Source: Massilia sp. PAMC28688
GTDB taxonomy: Bacteria; Pseudomonadota; Gammaproteobacteria; Burkholderiales; Burkholderiaceae_D
DNA: 64,000 bases
Direction: 5' to 3'
NCBI RefSeq assembly: GCF_019443445.1
Contig: NZ_CP080378.1
Coordinates: 4,712,001 to 4,776,000 of the forward strand
A program made the position numbers and the translations under genes. Of the stretch, positions 19,840 to 29,087 are shown piece after piece; the first letter of the stretch is position 1; each line of letters starts with the position of its first letter. A model generated the notes under the pieces. That model was not told where the DNA came from. It saw only the letters and a list, made by a program, of their open reading frames with translations, and made no database searches.

Positions 19840-20091
19840 TTGGAATTTTTGGGAGAATCCGCGCAAGCCGAGGTGCTAAGTGCATTACTGAATATTGCCG
19901 ATGCCTCGCTCTCATGGGACGAGTTCGTTGACAAGCACGGTTCTCGCGTGATCCTGGCCGGCCACGATACCTATCCCGGTGCCGACCCGCTATACTGGTT
20001 TGCGGTGGTCGGGGCTTCGGGCGCCATTTATCAGATCGCCGGGAAAGGTCCGTATGGCCAAGTCATCGTCTGCTCAGCGGTTTTGAGGTGA
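19840..20091 (+). CDS. Small hypothetical protein, probably frameshifted at its 5' end
   Basis: An 83-codon frame encodes a globular-looking sequence (AEVLSALLNIADASLSWDEF, then 'HDTYPGADPLYWFAVVGASGAIYQIAGKGPYG'). It has only a TTG as possible start and no ribosome site. In another frame, beginning TTG at 19796 just after the previous stop, the codons read VTFNVEDEAGFVAPWNFWE before ending at 19879. Joining the two across the AATTTTTGGG run at 19845-19854 would give one protein of about 98 aa. A natural frameshift or a sequencing error is therefore possible. The function is unknown. Confidence 0.4.
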   Translation: MEFLGESAQAEVLSALLNIADASLSWDEFVDKHGSRVILAGHDTYPGADPLYWFAVVGASGAIYQIAGKGPYGQVIVCSAVLR

Positions 20092-20159
20092 CATTGAAGC
20101 CCATGGGACACCGTCGTTTGAACTGACGGCCCAGCCGAAGCATGGCGCAACTCAACGGG

Positions 20160-20193
20160 GACGCACGTCCAAAAATTGCTTTGGACGTGCGTC
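20160..20193. terminator. 14-bp perfect inverted repeat after the importer operon
   Basis: GACGCACGTCCAAA (20160-20173) and TTTGGACGTGCGTC (20180-20193) form a long stem with a six-base loop, eight bases after the last importer gene stop and downstream of the small plus-strand ORFs. It lacks a T-tract but probably ends both transcripts. Confidence 0.6.
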
Positions 20194-20201
20194 GACACCA
20201 A

Positions 20202-20906
20202 TCAAACCTCCAGCCACTCCTTGCGCACCGTCGCATTCTCCTTCAGCTGGGCCGGCGAGCCTTCGAACACGATCGCGCCGTGCCCCATCACGTACAGGCG
20301 CTGCGAGATATCAAGCGCAATGGCCAGCTTCTGCTCCACCAGCAGGACCGAGACGCCCTTCTCCTTCAGCGCCATCAAATACTCCGCCACCAGTGCCACG
20401 ATCTTGGGCGCCAGTCCTTCGGTCGGCTCGTCGATCATGATCAGGTCCGGGTCGCCCATGAGCGTGCGGCACAGGGTGAGCATCTGCTGCTCGCCGCCCG
20501 AGAGAAAGCCCGCGGCCACCGCGCGCCGCTCTTCCAGCCGCGGAAACATGCGGTACATGTCGGCCAGCGTCCAGCGGCCCGTCTTGCCGGTCTTCTTCTG
20601 ACCGAGGATCAGGTTCTGTTCCACCGTCAGGGTCGGGAAGATGTCGCGGTTCTCGGGCACATAGCCCAATCCCTTATGGGCAATCTGGAATGCCTTCAGT
20701 CCCCGCAGCTCCTGTCCCTTGAATCGCACGGAACCGGTCGATTCCACCTGCCCCATGACAGCCTTGACGAGCGTCGAGCGCCCCACTCCATTGCGCCCGA
20801 GCAGGCTGACAATTTCGCCCTCGCCGATATGCAGGTCGACGCCATGCAGGATGTGGCCCTTGCCGTAGAACGCATGCAGGTCCTTCACTTCGAGGATATT
20901 GTTCAT
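20202..20906 (-). CDS. LivF-type ABC transporter ATP-binding protein
   Basis: This 234-aa ATPase is one of two for a branched-chain-amino-acid-type importer. The ABC signature LSGGEQQM and Walker B LIMIDEPTEGLAP are intact. The Walker A is GRNGVGRST: the invariant Lys is Arg43. Codon CGC is unambiguous, so this is not a translation artefact. Hydrolysis may depend on the partner LivG-type subunit, or Arg may be tolerated in this subgroup. It is last in the cluster and overlaps the previous gene by four bases. The transported solute is probably an acid activated by the cluster's acyl-CoA ligase, which is inferred. Confidence 0.88.
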   Translation of the reverse strand: MNNILEVKDLHAFYGKGHILHGVDLHIGEGEIVSLLGRNGVGRSTLVKAVMGQVESTGSVRFKGQELRGLKAFQIAHKGLGYVPENRDIFPTLTVEQNLILGQKKTGKTGRWTLADMYRMFPRLEERRAVAAGFLSGGEQQMLTLCRTLMGDPDLIMIDEPTEGLAPKIVALVAEYLMALKEKGVSVLLVEQKLAIALDISQRLYVMGHGAIVFEGSPAQLKENATVRKEWLEV

Positions 20907-21688
20907 GCCAGCTCCTCGCTCGCTTCGTGGCCCAGGTAAGCCGCCTGCACGGCCGCATTGCTGCGGATATTGGCCGGCGTGTCGCAGGCGATCACTTCGC
21001 CATACACCAGCACCGCGATCTTGTCGGCCAGGCCGAATACCACGCTCATGTCATGCTCCACCATCACCAGTGATTTGCCCTCGGTGACGCGGCGGATCAG
21101 TTCCACGGCGGCGTCCGATTCCGAGCGACTCATGCCGGCCGTCGGTTCATCGAGCAGGATCACGTCCGCCCCTCCTGCAATGGTGATGCCGATTTCAAGC
21201 GCCCGCTGTTCGGCGTACGTGAGCACACCGGCCAGCACATTGCGCTGGCGCTGCAGGCCAATCTGTTCGAGCACCTGCTCGGCGCGCACGTGCGCGTCGC
21301 GCAGGCCGCCGAGGCGCTGCCAGAACGAATACTTGTAGCCCAGCGACCAGAGCACGGCGCAGCGCAGGTTTTCGTACACCGACAGGCGGTCGAACAGGTT
21401 ACTGATCTGAAAACTGCGCGCCAGGCCAAGGCGATTGATCTGGAATGGCGTCAGGCCGCTGATGCTGCTGCCGTTGAGGCGAATGTCGCCGCCTGAAATG
21501 CCAAAGCGGCCCGACACCAGGTTGAACAGGGTGGACTTGCCGGCACCATTGGGACCGATCACCGCCACCCGCTCGCCCTTCGCGACCGACAGGCTGGCGC
21601 CGCGGATGATCTCCGACTTGCCAAAGCTCTTGCGTACATCCAGCAGTTCAAGTGCAGCTGTCATATTGGTAGTAGTCTGTTGGGTCAT
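20903..21688 (-). CDS. LivG-type ABC transporter ATP-binding protein
   Basis: This 261-aa ATPase is the partner of the LivF-type subunit. Walker A is canonical (GPNGAGKS at 45-52) and Walker B is VILLDEPTAGMS. The signature region reads LTYAEQRALEIG, the relaxed form usual for LivG, and the C-terminus has the family's 'GEVIACDTPANIRSN' ending. It overlaps both neighbours by four bases, so the cluster is translationally coupled. Confidence 0.9.
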   Translation of the reverse strand: MTQQTTTNMTAALELLDVRKSFGKSEIIRGASLSVAKGERVAVIGPNGAGKSTLFNLVSGRFGISGGDIRLNGSSISGLTPFQINRLGLARSFQISNLFDRLSVYENLRCAVLWSLGYKYSFWQRLGGLRDAHVRAEQVLEQIGLQRQRNVLAGVLTYAEQRALEIGITIAGGADVILLDEPTAGMSRSESDAAVELIRRVTEGKSLVMVEHDMSVVFGLADKIAVLVYGEVIACDTPANIRSNAAVQAAYLGHEASEELA

Positions 21689-22956
21689 GCCGCACTCCCG
21701 CGCTGTTTGGCCGCGATTTCGGCGTTCACGTCATGCCATACCGCGCTGTAGCCCGGCTGGAGCACCCGGTACAGGACAATGGCCACCGCTGCCAGGCCGG
21801 CGGCGATGAGCCACGGCGTGACGGTCTTGGTGTCGATGGCGTAGCCGGCGCGCGTCATGACGCTGCCATTGGCGCCTTCGAGGGTGAGGTGGTACAGCAT
21901 CTCCACACCGAGCACCAGGCCGGCCAGGCCAAGCAGGCTCGCTACAAGCAGGCCCGCGAGGGGCTTCCAGATGCGGGCAAACTTGCCAAAGCTGGCAACC
22001 CGCAGCAGCAACAGGATCAGGCTGGCCAGGCCGGCCGGCGCATAGCGCACCAGCAGGATGAAGAACAGGCCAAGGTACAGCTGCCAGGCCGGCGTGTACT
22101 CGGACAGCATCACCGAAAAGAACACCCCGACCACGGCGCCGATCAGGGGACCGAAGAAGAAGCCGATACCGCCAATGAAGACGAACAGCAGCACCGCGCC
22201 TGAGCGGATGGCGCTGACGTTTTCGGCGCTGACGATCTCGAAATTGATCGCGCCCAGGCCACCGGAGATGCCGGCGAAGAAAGCGGACAGAATCAGGGTC
22301 AGGTAGCGCACCCACTGGGTGTTATAGCCGATGAATTCGACCCGCTCCGGGTTGTCGCGCACGGCATTGACCATGCGCCCGAGCGGCGTCTGGGTGAACG
22401 CGAACATGGCAATGGTGCTGATGAAGAGCCAGAACGCGATCAGATAGTAGACCTGGATCTGGGGGCCGTACGTCACGCCAAACAGTCCTTCGCCGCGCAC
22501 CCGGTTGGTGGTGACGCCACCCTCGCCGCCGAAAAAGCCGGGGAACATGAGCGAACTGGCAAACACCAGCTCCACCAGGCCAAGCGTGATCATGGCGAAG
22601 GTGGTGCCGGACTTCTTGGTCGTCACGTAGCCAAACAGGACGCCAAAAGCCATGCCGGCGACGCCACCGACGAGCGGAATGAGCGAGGTCGGAATCGCCG
22701 CGCCGATGCCGGCACTGTTCATGGCGTGGACGGCAAAAAAGGCGCCCAGCCCGGAATAGACGGCGTGGCCGAACGAGAGCATGCCGCCCTGCCCCAGCAG
22801 CATGTTGTACGACAGGGCAAAGATCATGAGGGTGCCGATCTGCGACAGGATCGACAGCGATGCCCCTTCGGTGAAGATCTTCGGCGCCACGACCAGGATC
22901 AGGGCAAACAGGCCCCACACGAAATAGCGGGAAAGGTTAACTGGAGCGTACTTCAT
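21685..22956 (-). CDS. LivM-type branched-chain amino acid ABC transporter permease
   Basis: This 423-aa inner-membrane permease has about nine to ten hydrophobic helices. The family's 'LSYNMLLGQGGMLSFGHAVYSGLGAF' segment is near residue 50, and the cytoplasmic 'TPLGRMVNAVRDNPERVEFIGYN' loop contacts the ATPases. It is longer than the common 320-360 aa because of a C-terminal extension with extra hydrophobic segments. It forms the pore with the LivH-type protein. Coupled overlaps lie on both sides. Confidence 0.9.
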   Translation of the reverse strand: MKYAPVNLSRYFVWGLFALILVVAPKIFTEGASLSILSQIGTLMIFALSYNMLLGQGGMLSFGHAVYSGLGAFFAVHAMNSAGIGAAIPTSLIPLVGGVAGMAFGVLFGYVTTKKSGTTFAMITLGLVELVFASSLMFPGFFGGEGGVTTNRVRGEGLFGVTYGPQIQVYYLIAFWLFISTIAMFAFTQTPLGRMVNAVRDNPERVEFIGYNTQWVRYLTLILSAFFAGISGGLGAINFEIVSAENVSAIRSGAVLLFVFIGGIGFFFGPLIGAVVGVFFSVMLSEYTPAWQLYLGLFFILLVRYAPAGLASLILLLLRVASFGKFARIWKPLAGLLVASLLGLAGLVLGVEMLYHLTLEGANGSVMTRAGYAIDTKTVTPWLIAAGLAAVAIVLYRVLQPGYSAVWHDVNAEIAAKQRGSAA

Positions 22957-23897
22957 TCGCGCGTCCCCATCAGCCCCTTGGGGCGGAAGATCAGAATCAG
23001 GACCAGCAGCAGGTATGGCAGGATGGCCGCACTCTGGGCAATGGTCAGGTTAAGCAGGTCGTAGCCCGGCGTGCCGGCCTCCACGCTGCCTCCCAGGGCG
23101 GTCACGATGGACATGAGCGAATAGTCGAGTGCCACCGCAAAGGTCTGCAAGACGCCAATGAGCAGCGACGCGACAAAGGCGCCGGCCAGCGAACCCATGC
23201 CGCCGACGACGACCACCACAAAGATAATGCTGCCCACCGTGGCGGCCATGCCAGGTTCGGTGACAAAGGCATTGCCCCCGATGACACCTGCCAGGCCGGC
23301 CAGCGCGCAGCCGCCGGCAAACACCCACATGAAGATGCGCGGCACATTGTGGCCAAGCGCTTCCACGGCATCGGGATGGGTAAGCGCGGCCTGGATCACG
23401 AGGCCGACGCGGGTGCGCGTGAGCACCAGGTAGATTGCCACGAGCATGGACAGCGCGACGAGCATCATGAAGCCGCGGTACATGGGGAAACTGGTGGAAA
23501 ACAGGGTGAACAGCGGCCCGTCGAGCTCCGGGGGAATGGGGTAGCTGACGGCGGCCCGGCCCCAGACCAGCTGGACCAGTTCGACGATCAGGAAGGACAG
23601 GCCAAAGGTGAACAGCAGTTCGGGGATATGGCCGTACTTGTGCAGTGGACGCAGGCCGTAACGCTCAACGAGCGCGCCCATCAAGCCTACCGCCACTGGC
23701 GCCAGAACGAGCGCCGGCCAGTAGCCGACGACGGAACTGATGGTGTACGCCATGTAGGCGCCGAGCATGTAGAAACTGGCGTGCGCAAAATTGAGCACGC
23801 CCATCATGCTGAAAATAAGTGTGAGGCCGGACGAGAGCATGAACAGCAGCAGGCCGTAACTGACCCCGTTCAGCAGCGTGAACAGCGTGAATTCCAT
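22953..23897 (-). CDS. LivH-type branched-chain amino acid ABC transporter permease
   Basis: This 314-aa permease has an N-terminal 'LLNGVSYGLLLFMLSSGLTLIFSMMGVLNFAHASFYMLGAY' region typical of LivH, and 'LVLTRTRVGLVIQAALTHPDAVEALGHNV' as the ATPase-coupling loop. Several hydrophobic helices are visible along the sequence. No convincing ribosome site precedes the ATG at 23897. It lies about 96 bp after the binding-protein gene. Confidence 0.9.
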   Translation of the reverse strand: MEFTLFTLLNGVSYGLLLFMLSSGLTLIFSMMGVLNFAHASFYMLGAYMAYTISSVVGYWPALVLAPVAVGLMGALVERYGLRPLHKYGHIPELLFTFGLSFLIVELVQLVWGRAAVSYPIPPELDGPLFTLFSTSFPMYRGFMMLVALSMLVAIYLVLTRTRVGLVIQAALTHPDAVEALGHNVPRIFMWVFAGGCALAGLAGVIGGNAFVTEPGMAATVGSIIFVVVVVGGMGSLAGAFVASLLIGVLQTFAVALDYSLMSIVTALGGSVEAGTPGYDLLNLTIAQSAAILPYLLLVLILIFRPKGLMGTRE

Positions 23898-23993
23898 GGG
23901 AGGATCGCAGACAAAAACAAAAGTGAACGACGTGTTGAAAGACGCGGTGGAGGTCTATCCCTCCACCGCGCACGCGCGTGACGCAGGCCCGGC

Positions 23994-25235
23994 TTATTTA
24001 GGCGATGGCCGCTTCATCTGGCAGGAAGTCGGCTGCGTGGCGTAGTAGGCATCGATCTTCTTGTCCATCTTCCAGCCGTAACCGGTGTTTTCCTGGTCAT
24101 ACTTGACGGTTTTGCCGTCCACTTTGGTCCAGGTGCCGATGTACAGCGGCTGCTGCAGTTGATGGTCGACCTTGTTCATGGTGACCTGGCCGTTGAGGCT
24201 ATTGAACTTGGCGCCTTCCATGGCAAACGCCACCTTGACCGGGTCGGTGGATTTGGCCTGCTTGATGGCCTGGGCCAGCATGCCGATGCTGCTGTGGGTC
24301 TGGGCCGTGTAGTAGTCATCGTTGTACTTCTTCTTGAAGCCTTCCACGATTTCCTTGCCGGCGTTGTTCTCGGCATTGACCATCCAGTTGCCGACGATCT
24401 TGACACGGTCGGCGCCGGCCGCGCCCATGGCCGTTGGGACGCCCGTGGTCACGCCATAGTAGGTGTAGAAATCGGCCTTGAGGTCGGCATCCTTGGCCGC
24501 GCGGATCAGCAGCGCCAGGTCGGCACCCCAGTTGCCGGTGATGACGGTATCGGCACCGGACGCCTTGATCTTGGCCACGTACGGCGAGAAATCCTTGACC
24601 TGGGCAATCGGGTGCAGGTCGTCGCCGACGATCTTGACGTCCGGGCGCTTGCGCTTGAGGTAAGCCTTCGCTGCGCGGCTGACGGCCTGGCCAAAGGCGT
24701 AGTTCTGGCCAATGATGTAGACATTCTTGACGTTCTTGTCCGTGGCCATGTACGAGGTGAGCGCTTCCATCTTCATGTCGGAATTGGCGTCAAAACGGAA
24801 GTGCCAGAAGCTGCACTTGCTGTTGGTCATGTCCGGATCGATGGCGGCGTAATTCAGGAACACCACTTCCTTGCCCGGGTTGCGCTCGTTGTGCTTGTTG
24901 ATCGCGTCCAGCAGGGCCAGGCCGACGCCGGACCCATTGCCCTGGGTGATGTAGCGGTAGCCCTGGTCGATGACGGCCTTGAGCTGGGTGAGCGACTCTT
25001 GCGGGCTGCCCTTGTTGTCAAAGCCCACCACCTGGATGGTGTGCTCGCCCGCCCACTTTTGCTGGTTGGCCAGGTCGGCAATGGTCTGGAAGCTCTTGAG
25101 CTGGTTCTGGCCCACCGGGGCGAAGGGTCCCGACAGTGGGTCAATGAATGCAATCTTGACTGTCTCTGCCTGGGCAGCGGCGGACAGCAATGCGAGTGAA
25201 ACGGCCAGGGTCAACGGGCGAATGTTCTTGATCAT
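23994..25235 (-). CDS. Periplasmic substrate-binding protein of the Liv-type importer
   Basis: This 413-aa protein has an N-terminal signal peptide (LAVSLALLSAAAQA) and a type I periplasmic binding fold: 'IAFIDPLSGPFAPVGQNQLKSFQT' at the mature N-terminus and 'QGNGSGVGLALLDAI', where LivK proteins bind the ligand carboxylate. The length is slightly above the 370-aa LivK norm. A GGAGA site precedes the ATG. It lies between the acyl-CoA ligase and the permeases, which argues for an aliphatic or aromatic carboxylate rather than leucine as ligand. That is inference from context. Confidence 0.88.
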   Translation of the reverse strand: MIKNIRPLTLAVSLALLSAAAQAETVKIAFIDPLSGPFAPVGQNQLKSFQTIADLANQQKWAGEHTIQVVGFDNKGSPQESLTQLKAVIDQGYRYITQGNGSGVGLALLDAINKHNERNPGKEVVFLNYAAIDPDMTNSKCSFWHFRFDANSDMKMEALTSYMATDKNVKNVYIIGQNYAFGQAVSRAAKAYLKRKRPDVKIVGDDLHPIAQVKDFSPYVAKIKASGADTVITGNWGADLALLIRAAKDADLKADFYTYYGVTTGVPTAMGAAGADRVKIVGNWMVNAENNAGKEIVEGFKKKYNDDYYTAQTHSSIGMLAQAIKQAKSTDPVKVAFAMEGAKFNSLNGQVTMNKVDHQLQQPLYIGTWTKVDGKTVKYDQENTGYGWKMDKKIDAYYATQPTSCQMKRPSPK

Positions 25236-25319
25236 GTGTCTCCATCCTTCTATTTTCTAAACTGGGTCTATGCCCACTGCAGCGAAGTGCTGCCCTTCAT
25301 GAAACGCAAAAACGGTACG

Positions 25320-26972
25320 CTAGGCTGTCGCCAGCTTGTGCTCCTTGAACTGTTCACGCAGCTTGTTCTTTTGCACCTTGCCGGTGGCGCCCATGGGCAG
25401 CGCGTCGACAAAGACAACGTCGTCCGGCGTCCAGAACTTGGCGATTTTTCCTTCAAAGAATGCGATCAGCTCGTCGCGCGTGACTTCCTGGCCCGGACGT
25501 TTGATCACCACCAGCAGCGGACGTTCATCCCATTTTGGATGGGCGATCCCCACGCAGGCAGCCTGCAGCACGGCCGGATGCGCCATGGCGATGTTTTCCA
25601 GGTCGATGGTGCCAATCCATTCGCCGCCGGACTTGATCACATCCTTGCTGCGGTCGGTGATCTGCATGTAGCCGTCGGCATCAATGGTGGCCACGTCGCC
25701 GGTCGGGAACCAGCCATCCTGGAGCACGTCGCCACCCTCGTTCTTGAAGTAGCTGCTGATGATCCACGGCCCCTTGACCAGCAGGTGGCCATAGGTGGTC
25801 CCGTCCCAAGGCAATTCCTTGCCGCTGTCGTCGACAATTTTCATGTCCACACCAAAGACGGCATGGCCCTGCTTTTGCAGGATCTTGCGCTGTTCTTCCT
25901 TGGGCAGCGACAAATGCTTGGCCTGCAAGCCGCCCGCCGTTCCCAGCGGCGACATTTCCGTCATGCCCCAGGCGTGGATGACTTGCACGTCGAGCTTGTC
26001 GATGAGGGTGTCCATCATGGCCGGCGGACAGGCCGAGCCGCCAATGACGGTGCGGCGGAACGTGGAAAACTTGAGATTGTTTTGCAGTGCATGATTTACC
26101 AGGCCCAGCCACACGGTGGGCACGCCGGCCGAGAATGTCACGCCTTCGGCTTCAAACAGTTCGTACAGCGACTTGCCGTCGAGCGCGGCGCCCGGGTACA
26201 CCATCTTGGCGCCGGACAGCAGGACCGAATACGGAAGGCCCCAGGCATTGACGTGGAACATCGGCACCACCGGCAGCACCGTATCGGCCGCCGACACGTT
26301 CAGCGCGTTCGGCATGGCCGAACCATAGGCGTGCAGCACGGTCGAACGGTGGGAGTACAGCGCACCCTTGGGATTGCCCGTGGTGCCGGACGTGTAGCAC
26401 AGGGATGCGGCAGCATTTTCGTCAAACACGGGCCACTGGTATTGGTCCGAACTGCCGGCCATGAGTTCTTCATAGCACAGCAGATTGGCGATCTTGCTCT
26501 CCTGCGGCATGCGGTCGCGTTCGGCCATGAGCACAAAGCCCTTGACGCTCTTGCAGTGCGCGGCAATGGCTTCAATCAGCGGCAGGAAGGTGAGGTCAAA
26601 GAACAGGTACTGGTCTTGCGCATGGTTGCAGATGTAGGCCAGCTGCTCGGGGTGCAGGCGCGGATTGATCGTATGCAGCACCGCGCCGGAACCGGAGACA
26701 GCGTAATACAGCTCCATGTGGCGGTAGCCATTCCAGGCCAGGGTCGCCACCCGTTCGCCCATGGTCACGCCCAGATCCTGAAGGACATTGGCCAATTTCC
26801 TGGCCCGGTCGTGGCAGTCGCGGTAGGTATATCGGTGCATGTCGCCCTCAACCCGGCGCGACACAATTTCGGTAGTGGGATAGTGCTTGGCTGCGAATTC
26901 GAGAATGCTGGAAATGAGCAATGGCTGGCTCATCATCTGGCCCATCAACGGACTTGCCTGGTATGACGTCAT
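25320..26972 (-). CDS. Acyl-CoA ligase (medium/long-chain or DmdB-like)
   Basis: This 550-aa AMP-forming enzyme of the ANL superfamily activates a carboxylic acid to its CoA thioester. It shows the P-loop-like YTSGTTGNPKG near residue 190, 'AWGMTEMSP' (A5 motif) and 'GWFPTGDVATIDADGYMQITDRSKD' (A7-A8). It also has 'SGGEWIGTIDLEN', where the usual Ser is Gly, and the A10 lysine region 'LPMGATGKVQKN'. Overall it resembles 3-methylmercaptopropionate-CoA ligases and general fatty acyl-CoA ligases, which are hard to separate by eye. It leads the importer cluster and has GGAGAG before the ATG. Operator C sits about 42 bp upstream. Confidence 0.87.
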   Translation of the reverse strand: MTSYQASPLMGQMMSQPLLISSILEFAAKHYPTTEIVSRRVEGDMHRYTYRDCHDRARKLANVLQDLGVTMGERVATLAWNGYRHMELYYAVSGSGAVLHTINPRLHPEQLAYICNHAQDQYLFFDLTFLPLIEAIAAHCKSVKGFVLMAERDRMPQESKIANLLCYEELMAGSSDQYQWPVFDENAAASLCYTSGTTGNPKGALYSHRSTVLHAYGSAMPNALNVSAADTVLPVVPMFHVNAWGLPYSVLLSGAKMVYPGAALDGKSLYELFEAEGVTFSAGVPTVWLGLVNHALQNNLKFSTFRRTVIGGSACPPAMMDTLIDKLDVQVIHAWGMTEMSPLGTAGGLQAKHLSLPKEEQRKILQKQGHAVFGVDMKIVDDSGKELPWDGTTYGHLLVKGPWIISSYFKNEGGDVLQDGWFPTGDVATIDADGYMQITDRSKDVIKSGGEWIGTIDLENIAMAHPAVLQAACVGIAHPKWDERPLLVVIKRPGQEVTRDELIAFFEGKIAKFWTPDDVVFVDALPMGATGKVQKNKLREQFKEHKLATA

Positions 26973-27009
26973 CGACTCTCCTGTAACGCATTGCGGTAGG
27001 AATGATCAG

Positions 27010-27030
27010 TTTCGTACGACCGTGCTAAAA
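27010..27030. promoter_or_regulatory. Palindromic operator C (fatty-acid regulon)
   Basis: GTACGACCGTGC at 27014-27025, flanked by TTTC and TAAAA, has the same layout as sites A and B. It lies about 42 bp before the acyl-CoA ligase and next to a TTGACT hexamer on the minus strand. Confidence 0.6.
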
Positions 27031-27046
27031 CAGTCAATGCTTTTCG

Positions 27047-28660
27047 ATGGTGCGGTGCAACAAGCTGCGCGGGGAACCCTCTTTCGCACTTTTTCAGTGC
27101 AATTGCAGCCGACATCCGGTGGTTTTTCGCGAACGAACCGTTTTTGGTCCTTACGGTAAAATCAGCGCATCACTAGCCACCGCAACTGGAACTGCCATTA
27201 CTGCCATCGACCTGCCTTTTGAGAATTCGTTCGCGGAACTGCCGCCGGCGTTTTATACCCGCCTCATGCCTACACCGCTGCGCGAGCCCTACTTTGTGGC
27301 AGCCAGCGCCCGGGCCGCACAGCTGGTCGGCCTGACAGCAGCCGATTTGGCGGGCGACGATTATGTTGCTGTCTTTACGGGCAACACGGTGCCCACGCGC
27401 GCCGCGCCCCTGTCGGCAGTCTATTCGGGCCATCAGTTTGGCGTGTGGGCCGGGCAGCTTGGCGATGGGCGCGCCATCTTGCTGGGGGAACTGGCAGGAC
27501 CGCAAGGGCCCATGGAATTGCAGCTCAAGGGGGCCGGCATGACGCCCTATTCCCGCATGGGCGATGGCCGGGCCGTGCTGCGCTCGTCCATCCGGGAGTT
27601 TTTGTGTTCGGAGGCGATGGCTGCGCTCAACATTCCTACCACGCGCGCGCTCATGATTACCGGCTCGGACCAGGGCGTGATGCGCGAAACGGTGGAAACA
27701 TCGGCCGTCTGCACGCGCATGGCGCCCAGTTTCGTGCGCTTTGGCTCCTTCGAGCACTGGTTTTACCGCGACAAGCCGGAGCAATTGCGCACGCTGGCCG
27801 ATTACGTCATCAACACGTTCTACCCGGAGCTGGCGGGCGACTCCAACCCGTACACATCGCTGCTGGCGGAAGTGTCGCGCCGCACCGCGCACATGATTGC
27901 GCACTGGCAGGCGGTGGGATTCATGCATGGCGTGATGAACACCGACAACATGTCCATCCTGGGCCTGACCCTGGACTACGGGCCATTCGGCTTTATGGAA
28001 GCCTTTGATTCCCAGCACATCTGCAACCATACCGACCAGCAAGGCCGCTATTCGTATGCCAACCAGCCCCAGATCGGGCACTGGAACTGCTTCGCGCTGG
28101 GCCAGGCGCTGCTGCCCTTGATTGGCAGCTTGGAAGACGCGCAGGAAGCGCTGGCCGTGTACGAGCCCGCCTTCGCCGCCAAGATCGACGAACTGCTGCA
28201 CGCCAAGCTGGGGCTGGAACTGGTGCGCGACGACGACCACCAGCTGTTTGCCGACATGTTTGCACTGCTGCAGGCCACCCATGTCGACTTTACGCAGTTT
28301 TTCCGCCGCCTCGGCATGCTGCAGGTGGAGCAGCCGGAGCTGGACGCGCCCGTGCGCGACCTGTTCATCGACCGCGACGCCTTCGACACCTGGGCCGCCG
28401 CCTACCGCACGCGATTGCGCATGGAAAGCCGCAACGACATTGCCCGCCGCCGCGCCATGGATGGCGTCAATCCCAAGTACGTACTGCGCAACTACCTGGC
28501 CCAGGTGGCCATCGAAAAAGCCCAGAAAAAGGATTTTTCAGAGGTGGCAAAGCTGCTGGCCATCCTCGAACATCCCTTTGACGAGCAGCACGAGCACGAA
28601 GCCTACGCCGCCCTGCCACCGGACTGGGCCAGTCACCTTGAGGTAAGCTGCTCTTCCTGA
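27047..28660 (+). CDS. selO: Protein adenylyltransferase SelO (YdiU family)
   Basis: This pseudokinase-fold enzyme transfers AMP from ATP to Ser/Thr/Tyr of target proteins. Conserved blocks are visible: '[22 protein letters not shown]', '[25 protein letters not shown]', the metal-site '[10 protein letters not shown]', 'DYGPFGFM' and the C-terminal 'VSCSS', whose Cys takes the place of selenocysteine in eukaryotic SelO. The frame is open from ATG 27047, but family-like sequence begins only at about 27197 ([11 protein letters not shown]). There an ATT follows GGAA by five bases. An in-frame GTG at 27119 is another candidate. The true start is therefore uncertain; the mature length is probably about 490 aa. 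Confidence 0.88.
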   Translation: MVRCNKLRGEPSFALFQCNCSRHPVVFRERTVFGPYGKISASLATATGTAITAIDLPFENSFAELPPAFYTRLMPTPLREPYFVAASARAAQLVGLTAADLAGDDYVAVFTGNTVPTRAAPLSAVYSGHQFGVWAGQLGDGRAILLGELAGPQGPMELQLKGAGMTPYSRMGDGRAVLRSSIREFLCSEAMAALNIPTTRALMITGSDQGVMRETVETSAVCTRMAPSFVRFGSFEHWFYRDKPEQLRTLADYVINTFYPELAGDSNPYTSLLAEVSRRTAHMIAHWQAVGFMHGVMNTDNMSILGLTLDYGPFGFMEAFDSQHICNHTDQQGRYSYANQPQIGHWNCFALGQALLPLIGSLEDAQEALAVYEPAFAAKIDELLHAKLGLELVRDDDHQLFADMFALLQATHVDFTQFFRRLGMLQVEQPELDAPVRDLFIDRDAFDTWAAAYRTRLRMESRNDIARRRAMDGVNPKYVLRNYLAQVAIEKAQKKDFSEVAKLLAILEHPFDEQHEHEAYAALPPDWASHLEVSCSS

Positions 28661-28688
28661 ACCGACCGCATCATCACAGAAAGCGACC

Positions 28689-29084
28689 ATGACAGACAAA
28701 GTTACCAAGAGCGACGCCGAATGGCGCGCCATGCTCGACCCCATGCAATACCAGGTCACGCGCCACGCTGCCACCGAGCGCGCCTTTACCGGGGAATTCT
28801 GGGATCACCACGAGCACGGCATCTACACTTGCGTGTGCTGCAATACGCCCCTGTTCGCCTCCGACACCAAGTTCGATTCCGGCTGCGGCTGGCCCAGCTA
28901 CTTCAAGGCACTCGACCCGGCCAATGTGATTGAGAAGGTTGACCGCACGCATGGTATGCTGCGCACCGAAATTATCTGTGCCGTGTGCGACGCCCACCTG
29001 GGACATGTCTTCCCCGACGGGCCGCCGCCCACAGGCTTACGTTATTGCATTAATTCCGCCTCCCTGCGGTTCGACCCTACTTAA
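28689..29084 (+). CDS. msrB: Peptide-methionine (R)-S-oxide reductase
   Basis: This 131-aa MsrB reduces methionine-R-sulfoxide in proteins. The four zinc ligands are present (Cys48, Cys51, Cys97, Cys100). The catalytic Cys120 lies in RYCINS, and GCGWPS carries Cys66, a likely resolving residue. The length is typical. It lies 28 bp after selO and just upstream of yciB and bolA, apparently one plus-strand run. SelO has been linked to redox homeostasis, so the pairing with MsrB makes sense. Confidence 0.95.
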   Translation: MTDKVTKSDAEWRAMLDPMQYQVTRHAATERAFTGEFWDHHEHGIYTCVCCNTPLFASDTKFDSGCGWPSYFKALDPANVIEKVDRTHGMLRTEIICAVCDAHLGHVFPDGPPPTGLRYCINSASLRFDPT

Positions 29085-29087
29085 ACG

